Source: Pseudoduganella dura (GTDB lineage Bacteria > Pseudomonadota > Gammaproteobacteria > Burkholderiales > Burkholderiaceae_D). From it: a stretch of DNA of 64,000 nt. This document shows, piece after piece, positions 46,163 through 54,643 of the stretch. Each line of letters starts with the position of its first letter. Within the stretch, counting starts at the first letter, position 1. The position numbers were made by a program, and so were the translations under genes. The DNA lies in assembly GCF_009727155.1 (NCBI RefSeq), contig NZ_WNWM01000002.1:1302001-1366000 (forward strand), given 5' to 3'. Below the pieces are notes generated by a model, which worked only from the letters and a program-made list of their open reading frames with translations, was not told the origin of the DNA and did no database searches.

Positions 46163-47176
46163 TCAAAGAATAAACCGGAACTTCCGACTCAGCCGCACCA
46201 GGGCACTTGCAACAATTATCGAAACAAGCAGGACGACTATTGCCATCAATGTCGACCCGATATCCAGGAAAGGACGCAGCGCATACAGGACAAGAATGTG
46301 GACGAAATATATCGCACTCGAATAGAGTGCAACATGACCACCAGATCCATGAATTTTCATATTGAAGATACCGATGAATATCGCCGGGCACACCAATAAC
46401 AGCGCCATATAATTATCAACCGACCCATCATTCCGATAATTTCCGAAATTAAAATACGCCTCCAGCACCAGCAAACCCAGGCCCGCTGCCGAAACGCACA
46501 TCATCTGCAGTACGGTGAATTTCCGATGCAACTGGGTCTCGCTTATAAAATATCCGATATAGAAGAAAGGGAAGGAAAGGAACAGAAAATTCCTGTGGAT
46601 CCAGGTAATATTGGCGAATCGATCGAGCTGGGTATTTGTGAAAACGTGATAATTTCCGGCATACTGTATTCCCACGCCGGCAACATAAAGCAGCAGCGCG
46701 GCAGCCAGCACCAGGTATCCTGGCAACCGCCTGAACGCCAGAACCAGCAAGCCGGCCCCGATCATTCCTGCAACATACCACAGGTGATAATATCCAACCG
46801 CCAGGATACGCACCGCCTTTATTAATCCGGAGACTGTCGGATCGATTTCCGGCACCCAGAAAAACAGATAAACCGCCGACCAGAACAGATACAATCCGCC
46901 AATGCGGGAAAACCATCCCCGCGCGCCATTTCTTTGCAAGACCGGGAAAAAGTAGTATCCGTTGATAATCAGGAAAATCGGCACGGCGATCCGGAAGATC
47001 CCCTCGCCCGTGAGAAATCCAAGCACCGGACTGACGTCATAAAAAATACCCACGTGCAGGCTGACCACCATGCAGGCGAGTGCCAGCTTCAAGAAATCAA
47101 GCGAAACATTTCTTTCGTGCAATTTCGAAGACCCGGACACGGCCGGTGTGGGATTTATTTGAGCAGATATTGACAT
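46163..47176 (-). CDS. Acyltransferase family 3 membrane protein (WecH/OafA-like)
   Basis: A 337 aa integral-membrane acyltransferase, about ten hydrophobic helices, of the kind that O-acetylates sugars or polysaccharides. The family-defining opening is RNVSLDFLKLALACMVVSLH (Arg near residue 22, His near 41), followed by the typical FRIAVPIFLIINGYYFFPV. There is no SGNH extension. The ATG at 47176 was preferred because the hydrophilic N-terminus then leads directly into the motif. The gene and its flanks are plainly richer in A and T than the neighbours, with many A/T third codon positions, suggesting more recent acquisition. Placed between epsA and the secretion operon, it probably decorates the exopolysaccharide, but that is inference. 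Confidence 0.85.
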   Translation of the reverse strand: MSISAQINPTPAVSGSSKLHERNVSLDFLKLALACMVVSLHVGIFYDVSPVLGFLTGEGIFRIAVPIFLIINGYYFFPVLQRNGARGWFSRIGGLYLFWSAVYLFFWVPEIDPTVSGLIKAVRILAVGYYHLWYVAGMIGAGLLVLAFRRLPGYLVLAAALLLYVAGVGIQYAGNYHVFTNTQLDRFANITWIHRNFLFLSFPFFYIGYFISETQLHRKFTVLQMMCVSAAGLGLLVLEAYFNFGNYRNDGSVDNYMALLLVCPAIFIGIFNMKIHGSGGHVALYSSAIYFVHILVLYALRPFLDIGSTLMAIVVLLVSIIVASALVRLSRKFRFIL

Positions 47177-47286
47177 GGCGACATGATAAATTTTTACTCG
47201 GCATGTTGCAAACAAATATAAGAAACATCGCCTGCGCCTGTGCACAGGATGCCCGACAGGCTGAACGACGTATACAGGGCACTCCA

Positions 47287-48021
47287 TCAACAAAAGCGCG
47301 GAGCATTCTCCTCGCAGTATCGCAGCATCGTGCCCCGCGCGACAGCGTGGGCGCGGTTGCTGACGCCGAGCACCCGGTACAATCGCTGCAGGTGATTTTT
47401 CACGGTGAGCGCACTGATGCCGAGGATGCCGCCGATCTCTTCGTTGCTCTTGCCTTCGCGCAGCCAGCGCAGCACCTGCGTTTCCCGCAACGACAATGGC
47501 CGTCGCAGCGGCACCTCCGCGGGAGCCAGCCGCAGCAGTGCCAGGTGCAGGTGCGGCAGCAACAGACGCAGGAAGTGGGCCTGCCGCGCGCCGGGGCGCT
47601 GCGGCAGGTCGCACAGCATGAAGAAGGTGGAGCCGCCGGGCACCGGCGCGCTGCCGTGCGCCAGCAGGTTGCCGATGCCCAGCGCCGGCAGCCCGCCGTC
47701 GTCCTCCGCCTGCAGGGCCAGCGGCAGGCAGCCGCCCCCGCGCCAGCGCGCCGTTACTGCCGGCAGCCATCCGCTGCCGGGATCGCGGATGGCCTCGGCC
47801 AACGCCGGCGCCCCGGCGCCGCCGTGCAGCAGTTGGGCGCGCAGCACATCGCCGGCGCTGTCCAGTTGCGCGCAAACGAGCAGGCGGTGCGGCAGGACAG
47901 CCTGCAGCTGGCCCTGCGACCACAGGAACAGCTCGCGCGGTTCAGCCAGGTCCAGGCTGGTTTCGATCGCGTGCAGCAGGTATTCCTGCTCCTGGCGGCT
48001 GAGGATGACCAGGGCGTCCAT
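47287..48021 (-). CDS. epsA: EpsA-like LuxR-family transcriptional regulator
   Basis: A 244 aa regulator. The N-terminal region has SLDLAEPRELFLWSQGQLQ, then LLPH-type AVLPHRLLVCA near residues 22-52, which I recognise as the hallmark of EpsA, the regulator linked to PEP-CTERM/exosortase-B exopolysaccharide loci (first described in Methylobacillus). The C-terminal LuxR-type helix-turn-helix (about 180-240) has LSLRETQVLRWLREGKSNEE and ISALTVKNHLQRLYR. The start may be the ATG at 48021 or a GTG at 48030 that overlaps the stop of the preceding response regulator as GTGA; neither has a clear ribosome site, which supports translational coupling. It likely activates exopolysaccharide genes. Confidence 0.8.
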   Translation of the reverse strand: MDALVILSRQEQEYLLHAIETSLDLAEPRELFLWSQGQLQAVLPHRLLVCAQLDSAGDVLRAQLLHGGAGAPALAEAIRDPGSGWLPAVTARWRGGGCLPLALQAEDDGGLPALGIGNLLAHGSAPVPGGSTFFMLCDLPQRPGARQAHFLRLLLPHLHLALLRLAPAEVPLRRPLSLRETQVLRWLREGKSNEEIGGILGISALTVKNHLQRLYRVLGVSNRAHAVARGTMLRYCEENAPRFC

Positions 48022-48026
48022 CGCCG

Positions 48027-48698
48027 TCACGCGGGCACGAAGCGGTAACCGCTGCCGCGCACCGTTTCGATGTGGGCATGGCAGCCGCAGGGTGCCAGCG
48101 CGTGCCGCAGGCGGCCCACGTGGGCATCGACGGTGCGTTCGTCGAGATAGGCGTCCACCCCCCATACGCCGTCGAGCAGTTGGGAGCGTGTGTGCACGCG
48201 CTGCGGATGACGCATCAGGAAATCGAGCAGCCGGAACTCGACGCTTCCCAGCACGATCTGGCGGCTGCCTGCCATCACGCGCCGGGTGCCCGGATCGATC
48301 CGCAGGCCGGCCGCCGGCAAAGCCGGGCAGCGCCGCCGCATCACCGCGTTGATCCGCGCCAGCGTCTCGCGCGGCCCGAACGGCTTGGTCAGGTAATCGT
48401 CCGCCCCCGCTTCCAGCGCCAGCACCTTGTCCTGTTCGGCGGCGCGCATGGCGATCATGAGCAGCGGCAGGTCGGCCGTACGGGCCCGGGCGCGCAACCT
48501 CCGGATCAGCGACAGGCCGGACTGCCCTGGCAGGTCCCATTCGAGCAGCACGATGTCGGGCACCGTTTCGTCGATCAGCACCAGCGCGCTTTCCGCGTCG
48601 GAGGTACCGCGCACGGCATGGCCGGCCTGGCGCAGGTTATGGCCGAGCACCTGCTGCACGGCCGGATTGTTGTCGATGAGGAGTACCTGGATGGACAT
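48027..48698 (-). CDS. OmpR/PhoB-family regulator with degenerate receiver
   Basis: A 223 aa protein with a receiver-like domain (1-118) and a winged-helix OmpR-type DNA-binding domain (about 125-223: SVEFRLLDFLMRHPQRVHTR, DERTVDAHVGRLRHAL, VRGSGYRFV). In the receiver the acidic pocket is reduced to Asp9 (LLIDNNPAV). The phosphoacceptor position is Glu53 (VLLEWDLPG, where PhoB has LLDWMLPG). The switch Thr is Ala83 (LLMIAMR), while Lys105 (YLTKPFG) remains. It therefore probably cannot be phosphorylated normally and may be locked on or controlled by a ligand or partner. No kinase gene is adjacent. The gene immediately precedes epsA and may overlap it by 4 bp. The ATG at 48698 gives a standard start. 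Confidence 0.9.
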   Translation of the reverse strand: MSIQVLLIDNNPAVQQVLGHNLRQAGHAVRGTSDAESALVLIDETVPDIVLLEWDLPGQSGLSLIRRLRARARTADLPLLMIAMRAAEQDKVLALEAGADDYLTKPFGPRETLARINAVMRRRCPALPAAGLRIDPGTRRVMAGSRQIVLGSVEFRLLDFLMRHPQRVHTRSQLLDGVWGVDAYLDERTVDAHVGRLRHALAPCGCHAHIETVRGSGYRFVPA

Positions 48699-48921
48699 GG
48701 GTCGCCGCGTGACGAATTGACGTGGATCAAACTATGCAGGAAGGGCCGGTGTCCGGGCAAATACAATTTGGCGCGACCATTGATAGCTTGCGCGACTAAA
48801 TGGGAAGAACCCGCCCGACAATGATCATCGAGCGACTTTGCGCTGCCAGCGCTCCCGATGCGGGCGCGGCCCCCGAGCCATGCCGGACCGATATTGCACC
48901 CTTGGCCACGACGGCCGAATG

Positions 48922-49266
48922 TCAGCCGAATGGCCTGACGCTGGTCATCGGCGCGGCGTCTTTCGCACCGGCGGCTGCATCGTTTTCCTGGAGCGTGCCC
49001 TCGATACCGTCCCATGCCTGCACCAGGGCGACCCAGCAGGCCAGGGTCGGATCGGTTCGGGTTGCCAGTGGAACCACGGCTGCGTCATCGCCGAGCTTTA
49101 CATACCCTGCATGGTGCACTTCCGCCGCATCCGGCTGCCCGATTCGGTCGGCTGCGATGCCGGCACCGGTGCCCTGCGCGCTCACGGCCGTCGATCGCCG
49201 GCGCATCAGCAGCTCGAGCGTGCTTGCATTGCTGACGGGATAACTGATTGGACGAAGGGTGCGCAT
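48922..49266 (-). CDS. Hypothetical 114 aa protein
   Basis: Unrecognised small soluble protein. It has no signal peptide or membrane helix. Composition is balanced, with an Asp/Ala-rich C-terminal half (GDDAAVVPLATRTDPTL; ENDAAAGAKDAAP). Third codon positions are GC-rich, as in neighbouring real genes, while competing frames on the plus strand give Arg/Pro-rich translations typical of shadows. The ATG at 49266 has GAGAG about ten bases upstream; earlier starts would add a Phe/Met-rich stretch from a more AT-rich region. It stands alone on the minus strand, 223 bp before the degenerate response regulator gene, and could be co-transcribed with it. Confidence 0.5.
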   Translation of the reverse strand: MRTLRPISYPVSNASTLELLMRRRSTAVSAQGTGAGIAADRIGQPDAAEVHHAGYVKLGDDAAVVPLATRTDPTLACWVALVQAWDGIEGTLQENDAAAGAKDAAPMTSVRPFG

Positions 49267-49521
49267 GCCATTACGCTCTCTGTGCTGGGTATGGGAATTA
49301 CAACTTACTTGACATTTTAGCAAAAATCCTGGCATGAATGTCATGACGATAGCCATCGGCACGGCTGGCGTCTGCGAAAAAACAAACATTTTTATCCGGG
49401 TTTGCCGGGAATTTCACCCGGACACCGGCAGCGACCGTTTCGCTCGCCGGTGTTTCGATCCGGCGGGGCGGCGCCCTTCGGCATGACGCGCTTCACGCGC
49501 TCCGGCGGCAGCGTAAACGAC
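49267..49521. other. Intergenic region
   Basis: About 250 bp between the hypothetical gene and the hairpin at 49522. An AT-rich part near 49290-49400 probably contains the promoter of the hypothetical gene on the minus strand. No RNA gene or coding region was recognised. Confidence 0.4.
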
Positions 49522-49550
49522 GATCGCCGGCCTCATGAAGGCCGGCGATC
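49522..49550 (-). terminator. Hairpin terminator after the nuclease/PEP-CTERM operon
   Basis: GATCGCCGGCCT..AGGCCGGCGATC, a 12 bp perfect stem with a five-base loop, 36 bp past the PEP-CTERM stop. The following minus-strand sequence is CGTCGTTTACG, so the T-tract is short. Confidence 0.6.
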
Positions 49551-49586
49551 GCATGCCTCTTCATGGCACGCTATGCGTGCCGCCTG

Positions 49587-50222
49587 TCAGGCACGCCTGC
49601 GAGCGGCGCCGGCGACCAGCATCGCGCCGATGCCCACCATCAGCCACGACGATGGTTCCGGCACGGCCGAGATCGTGGCGACAGCGGCATGGCTCTGGTA
49701 GGAGAGCACACCGGTGCCGCCCGCGGCCGCGGCCGGGGTCCACATGGCACTGACGAGACGTTTGTCAGCGGCGGTCGAGTTGCCCAGGTCCGTGGTCACG
49801 CCGGCGTTGAAGGCATACACCGCGAAGTCGGAGCCGTCGGCGGCGCCGGACAGGTTGACGTTGTCGCCGCTGAAGGTGACGTTGAAGCTCAGCACGCCGC
49901 CGAAGTTTACGGCGTGGAACAGGCTGTTGAAGTTCTCGCCGTTGCGGATCACGTAGCCGGACGCCAGCGAACCGGAGACCTGACTGGTGGTTTCCACCGC
50001 GGCATTGGCGTCGAAGCCCTGGAAGCCACTCAGCGTCACACTGGTGGCGGGCGATACACCCAGCGTGCCCGGGTTGTACTGGAAGTCGAGCCAGCCGGCG
50101 CCGCCGAACAGGCTGGTGTCGATGGTGACGGCCAGCGTGGTGTCGGCCAGCGCGGCGGTGCTGCCGAAGGCCAGCGCCAGCGCGGCGGCGGCGGTACGCA
50201 GTGTCAGAATGTTTGCAAGCAT
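49587..50222 (-). CDS. PEP-CTERM sorting domain protein downstream of nuclease
   Basis: A 211 aa exported protein with a signal peptide (cleavage near ALA-DT, residue 27), a beta-rich body (VTIDTSLFGGAGWLDFQYNPG; SGSLASGYVIRNGENFNSLF) and a C-terminal exosortase signal, VPEPSSWLMVGIGAMLV followed by AGAARRRA. I recall a family with this N-terminal pattern being annotated as a recurrent PEP-CTERM group of unknown function. It starts 9 bp after the stop of the large nuclease gene, so the two are surely co-transcribed. It may help retain or localise the nuclease in the exopolysaccharide matrix, which is only an inference from gene order. Confidence 0.88.
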   Translation of the reverse strand: MLANILTLRTAAAALALAFGSTAALADTTLAVTIDTSLFGGAGWLDFQYNPGTLGVSPATSVTLSGFQGFDANAAVETTSQVSGSLASGYVIRNGENFNSLFHAVNFGGVLSFNVTFSGDNVNLSGAADGSDFAVYAFNAGVTTDLGNSTAADKRLVSAMWTPAAAAGGTGVLSYQSHAAVATISAVPEPSSWLMVGIGAMLVAGAARRRA

Positions 50223-50231
50223 GATGTTTCC

Positions 50232-53200
50232 TTAGAAGTTACCGCTGAAGATTTTTGCCGTGTATGCCGGATTGACCTTGGCCGGATTGCGCAGCGTGAG
50301 CGGCACGGTGACCGAGGCGCCCGGGGCCAGGCCGCCGGCGACGCGCAGGTAGGGCGCGCCGTCATGCGTGCCGGCGGCGTTGACGACCGTGACACCGGCC
50401 GGCAGGCCGTCCAGTTGCAGCGACAGCGGTCCCTGCAGCGCGGTGGCGGAACGGTTCACCAGCGTGACCGAACCGGTGAACAGCTGCGTGACACGGTTGA
50501 AGCCCAGGCCGGTGGCGCTGACCTGCACGCTCGACGTGACGTTGCTGTAGGCCGGTGCCGACTGCAGGGACAGGCTGACGACCAGCGGGTCGTGGTCGGA
50601 CGCGCGATATGGCTGCGCGTCGTACAGGTCCTGCGGCTTGCCGTTGGTGTTGTAGTCGATGACTTCCGGCTCGTCGGCGTTGTTATGCCACTCGGCGGCG
50701 CCGGCGATCTGCGCGCTGAGCGATGCGCTGGCCAGCGCGTGGTCCAGGTAGCCGGCTTCATGGCCGAACACGTAGGAATACGGCACGCCGGCCGGACGCG
50801 CGAAGCGTTCCAGCTGGTCGACGAAGCCCTTGGCCGTGATGGCGGTGATCGGGTCTTCCTTGCCATATGAGTTCATGTCGCCGATCAGCAGCACGTCCTG
50901 GTCGCCGGCGGCGGCCTGCACCTGCGGCACGAACGTATTCACGAGGCGCTGCGCCTGCGCCACGCGGGTGGCGTTCCAGCAGCTCTGGCCGTCGCCGTTG
51001 TCGGCGTCGAGCCCGGAGCCGGACGGGCAGCTGCCCTTCGACTTCAGGTGGTTCACGATCACGGAAAACTTCTCGCCGTTGGCGGCGCGGAACGTCTGCG
51101 CCATCGGCGGCCGGTTGTTGACGCTGTCCGCATCGGCCAGTGCGCCCCCGACCAGCGCGACGCTGGCAGGCTTGTAGATCATCGCCACACGGATCGCATC
51201 CGTGCCGGTCGCGCCCGGCTTCGGTACTACCGCGTAGACGGGTGCGCCATAGGCGGCGTTCAGGCTGTTGACCAGCACGCTGGTGGCGCTGTCGCCGTCG
51301 TTCTGGATCTCCATCAGCCCGACCACGTCGGCGTCGATGGCTTTCAGCTGGTTGACGATCTTGTCGCGCTGGCGCACGTATTCGGCCAGGTTGTCGGCGC
51401 CGCGGCAGTTGCCCTGGCTCGTCGAGTTGCCCACCGTGCAGCCCTGGCCGGTCTGGCCGGCGGCGTTGGTGCCGTTGGTGAACGTGGTGAAGAAGTTCAG
51501 CACGTTGGCGCTGGCCACCTTCACGTTGCCGGCCGGCAGCGCCGGCGCGGTCTCGCGCGGGTTGGCGCGGACGAGCGACGGCGCCACCGTCGGCTGCAGC
51601 TTGAAGCCTGCTCCGCCGCCGCCCAGTGCGCCGAAATCGATCACGCCGGTCAGGTCGTGCACCGTGTCGCCGGCGCGCACCGTATTGCCTTCGCCGATGT
51701 ACGGGATCACGGTCGGCGTCACGAAAATGCCGTCGTCCAGCACGATGCGGTTGGCGGCGTTCGTGGCAGCCAGCGCCAGCGCTTCCGCGGAACGCGGCGC
51801 ATAGCGGTTGGTCGGGATTTCGAGGCGTCCGGCGGACAGCGTCAGCTCGCCGCGCGCGCCCAGGTAGGTGGTCTGCGACACCGTCAGCGGCCCGGCGAAG
51901 CGCACCAGCATGCCTTCGACCTGGTCCAGGCGGGCGTTCGGCAGGGCGATGTTGGCAGGCACCAGACTGTGGCCGGATGACAGCACCGAGGTGGCCGTAA
52001 CGTCCGTCATCTCGGTATACGAACGGTTCGCGCCGCTCGGAGTAAATTCGGTGATCTTGCCGGTGATGCGCACGCGCTGGCCAACGGCAACGCCGCCGGC
52101 GGCCGAAGCGCTGTAGATGAACAGGCCGTCGGACGTGGCGGGATCGCCGTCGCCGTTCGCGTCCTGCACGAAGAAGCCGCCGGCCACTTTGGCCGTGACG
52201 ATGCCCTCGGTGGTCTGCACCGTGCCGGCGACCGGGCTGGCGGCGCCGCCGCCCTGGATCTGCGGGATGGTGCGGGTCACCGCCGCCAGCGGGCGCACGG
52301 CCACGTTGACCGTGCAGCTGGCTTCCTGCGCATCGTTGTTGGTGAAGCGGATGACGACCGGGTAGTCGCCCTGCGGCACGGTCCCGGCGACCGTCAGGCT
52401 GCCCGATGCGCCGCCCCCCGTCTCGCTGGCGGCCGTGAACGCCAGGCTGATGCCCGGCACCGGCGCGGACGTGATGGCGGCGGCGTTGACGATGCTGTCG
52501 GCGTCGCTGGCGGCCAGCAGCGCGGTGCCCGCGTAGCCCACGGCGACACCCAGGCTGGCCGGGCATTGCAGCACGATCGGCTTGACGATCGGCGCGCCGC
52601 ACGAAAGTGCCGGCGCGGCGGCGTTGCGCGGCGCCGGCTCGGCCACCGTGAAGTCGGCGCGGTTGTCGTCGGTATCGACACAGCCGGCCTGGTTGCGCAG
52701 CACCGCCGTGGCGTTGGCCGTACCGCCGGCCGGCGCGGTGCCTTCGAAGAATCCGGCGCTGCCCCAGCCCACCAGGTCGACCAGCGCGCTGCTGGTCGGC
52801 GTGGCGCCGGACAGCGCCACATCGGAACTGACCAGCGCCACCTTGCCGCCGCTGCCGCCCATGGGGATGGTGCCGGTCGCGTCCGGTTCGAGGGCGACCG
52901 AGCCGCCGTTGCCGGTGGCCTGCTGGACCAGGTAATACTTGCCCGGCTCCAGTGTCACGGCCGGCAGCTTCGTGACTTGCCAGGTGCCGCCCGTGGTGCT
53001 GGCGTATTGCACGCTCCAGTTCGTCAGTTTGACCGCCGCGTCGCTCCGGTTGAACAGTTCGATGAAATCGGACTTCAGCGTGGCGCCACTGTTGCCGCCG
53101 CCTCCGTAGACCTGGCTGATGACGACGTCGGAAGCGGCAAGTGCCGGCACGGCAAGCCCGGCCAATGAGGTGGCCAGTGCGGTTGCCATGGCGGCGGCGA

Positions 53201-53240
53201 GCACGGTCTTGCGGCCCGGCGTAGGAGCGTGTGAATTCAT
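50232..53240 (-). CDS. ExeM/NucH-type secreted endonuclease with lamin-tail domain
   Basis: A 1002 aa extracellular nuclease. Signal peptide (cleavage near ALA-AS, residue 35), then a lamin-tail domain (about 35-150, VVISQVYGGGGNSGATLKSD starts it). Ig-like segments with Cys pairs follow (about 210-325), an OB-fold-like YhcR/NucH region (about 330-470), and an endonuclease/exonuclease/phosphatase domain (about 570-890). Catalytic blocks are LMEIQNDGD near 640, VNHLKSKG near 728, LIGDMNSYGKEDP near 787, and ASDHDPLVVSL near 878. The C-terminal 100 residues form an Ig-like domain without a visible sorting signal. ExeM/Xds-type enzymes degrade extracellular DNA, releasing phosphate or remodelling biofilm. 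It is followed by the PEP-CTERM gene after 9 bp. Confidence 0.92.
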   Translation of the reverse strand: MNSHAPTPGRKTVLAAAMATALATSLAGLAVPALAASDVVISQVYGGGGNSGATLKSDFIELFNRSDAAVKLTNWSVQYASTTGGTWQVTKLPAVTLEPGKYYLVQQATGNGGSVALEPDATGTIPMGGSGGKVALVSSDVALSGATPTSSALVDLVGWGSAGFFEGTAPAGGTANATAVLRNQAGCVDTDDNRADFTVAEPAPRNAAAPALSCGAPIVKPIVLQCPASLGVAVGYAGTALLAASDADSIVNAAAITSAPVPGISLAFTAASETGGGASGSLTVAGTVPQGDYPVVIRFTNNDAQEASCTVNVAVRPLAAVTRTIPQIQGGGAASPVAGTVQTTEGIVTAKVAGGFFVQDANGDGDPATSDGLFIYSASAAGGVAVGQRVRITGKITEFTPSGANRSYTEMTDVTATSVLSSGHSLVPANIALPNARLDQVEGMLVRFAGPLTVSQTTYLGARGELTLSAGRLEIPTNRYAPRSAEALALAATNAANRIVLDDGIFVTPTVIPYIGEGNTVRAGDTVHDLTGVIDFGALGGGGAGFKLQPTVAPSLVRANPRETAPALPAGNVKVASANVLNFFTTFTNGTNAAGQTGQGCTVGNSTSQGNCRGADNLAEYVRQRDKIVNQLKAIDADVVGLMEIQNDGDSATSVLVNSLNAAYGAPVYAVVPKPGATGTDAIRVAMIYKPASVALVGGALADADSVNNRPPMAQTFRAANGEKFSVIVNHLKSKGSCPSGSGLDADNGDGQSCWNATRVAQAQRLVNTFVPQVQAAAGDQDVLLIGDMNSYGKEDPITAITAKGFVDQLERFARPAGVPYSYVFGHEAGYLDHALASASLSAQIAGAAEWHNNADEPEVIDYNTNGKPQDLYDAQPYRASDHDPLVVSLSLQSAPAYSNVTSSVQVSATGLGFNRVTQLFTGSVTLVNRSATALQGPLSLQLDGLPAGVTVVNAAGTHDGAPYLRVAGGLAPGASVTVPLTLRNPAKVNPAYTAKIFSGNF

Positions 53241-53527
53241 TGTGATCCCTGCGATGTTGAAGATATGAATCGAATATTGCCAGTTACATATTAACTAAAC
53301 GATATGACTCCTTAATGACAACTCGTTAGTCCGATCGGGCCAAGCAAACGGCCGCGGCGGATCGCCGCACACGGCAGCGGCAGGAACAGTGGCGGTGGAC
53401 AAGGCACGGCTGCTCATCAATGAATAAGCGACATCTCCGGCAAGATCATTTCAACTTTCGCAAGAAACCATGATAACTTTGATTACAATAACCGACTGCA
53501 ACCGATTAATTCTGCACAGGATATGAA

Positions 53528-54643
53528 ATGATTTTCGTGACAGGCGGGGCCGGATTCATCGGCTCGAACTTCGTGCTGGACTGGCTGGCGCAAACGGACG
53601 AGCCGGTGCTCAACTTCGACAAGCTCACCTATGCCGGCAACCTGAACAACCTGGCATCGCTGAAGGACGACGCGCGCCACCTGTTCGTGCGCGGCGACAT
53701 CTGCGACGGCGAACAGGTGCTGGCGCTGCTGCGCGAACACCAGCCGCGCGCGATCGTGCACTTCGCCGCCGAGAGCCACGTGGACCGCTCGATCCACGGC
53801 CCTGCCGAATTCATCAATACCAATATCAACGGCACGTTCGCGCTGCTCGAGGCGGCGCGCGCCTACTGGAGCGCGCTGCCGGACGCGGACAAGGCGGCAT
53901 GGCGCTTCCTGCACGTCTCCACAGACGAGGTGTACGGCACGCTGGGACCAGGCGACCCGCCGTTTTCCGAGGACACGCCGTATGCACCGAACAGCCCGTA
54001 TTCGGCCTCGAAGGCCGCTTCGGATCACCTGGTGCGCGCGTACTTCCACACGTATGGTTTCCCGACGCTGACGACGAACTGCTCGAACAACTACGGCCCG
54101 TATCACTTTCCCGAAAAGCTCATTCCGCTGGCGATCGCCAACGCGCAGGCGGGCAAGCCGCTGCCGATCTATGGCGACGGCCAGCAGGTGCGCGACTGGC
54201 TGTATGTCGCCGACCATTGCACGGCGATCCGCCGCGTGCTGGCCGACGGCAGGCCGGGCGAGGTGTACAACGTGGGCGGCTGGAACGAGAAGGCCAACCT
54301 GGATGTGGTGCATGCCTTGTGCGATCTCCTCGACAGCCTGAAACCGAAGCCGGACGGCACCAGCTACCGTGCCCAGATCGCCTATGTGAAGGACCGGCCG
54401 GGCCACGACCGCCGCTACGCGATCGATGCGCGCAAGCTCGAACGCGAACTGGGCTGGAAGCCGGCCGAGACGTTCGAGACCGGCATCCGCAAGACGGTGC
54501 AGTGGTACCTCGATCACCCCGAATGGGTGGCCGACGTGCAGTCCGGCGCCTATGCAAAGTGGGTGGAAACAAATTATTTCAACCGCGATGGATTCGCGCG
54601 CGATGAATCCAGGCACGAGACGACAGGTGGAGGCGCCGCATGA
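53528..54643 (+). CDS. rfbB: dTDP-glucose 4,6-dehydratase
   Basis: Second step of dTDP-L-rhamnose synthesis, turning dTDP-glucose into dTDP-4-keto-6-deoxyglucose. The 371 aa extended SDR protein has the NAD-binding [11 protein letters not shown] near residue 6, [12 protein letters not shown] near 78, the active-site STDEVYG near 132 and [12 protein letters not shown] near 160. The ATG at 53528 opens the standard [10 protein letters not shown]. It heads the rfbBACD operon with 4 bp overlaps throughout. The upstream 287 bp (53241-53527) separates it from the divergent nuclease gene and is AT-rich near the start; TACAAT at 53484 is a possible -10 but lacks a good -35. Confidence 0.96.
   Translation: MIFVTGGAGFIGSNFVLDWLAQTDEPVLNFDKLTYAGNLNNLASLKDDARHLFVRGDICDGEQVLALLREHQPRAIVHFAAESHVDRSIHGPAEFINTNINGTFALLEAARAYWSALPDADKAAWRFLHVSTDEVYGTLGPGDPPFSEDTPYAPNSPYSASKAASDHLVRAYFHTYGFPTLTTNCSNNYGPYHFPEKLIPLAIANAQAGKPLPIYGDGQQVRDWLYVADHCTAIRRVLADGRPGEVYNVGGWNEKANLDVVHALCDLLDSLKPKPDGTSYRAQIAYVKDRPGHDRRYAIDARKLERELGWKPAETFETGIRKTVQWYLDHPEWVADVQSGAYAKWVETNYFNRDGFARDESRHETTGGGAA

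Noticed and set aside
48774..48790. Possible sigma-54 promoter TGGCGC-GACCA-TTGA in the plus direction upstream of the regulator gene
   Set aside because: It lacks the essential GC of the -12 element and points away from any real gene.
48800..49243. Plus-strand frame overlapping the hypothetical gene at 48922-49266
   Set aside because: The minus-strand frame has the better third-position GC pattern, a more balanced composition and a usable start; the plus frame looks like its shadow.
53484..53489. TACAAT as -10 box of the rfbB promoter
   Set aside because: No acceptable -35 hexamer at 16-18 bp; mentioned in the gene entry but not listed as a promoter.
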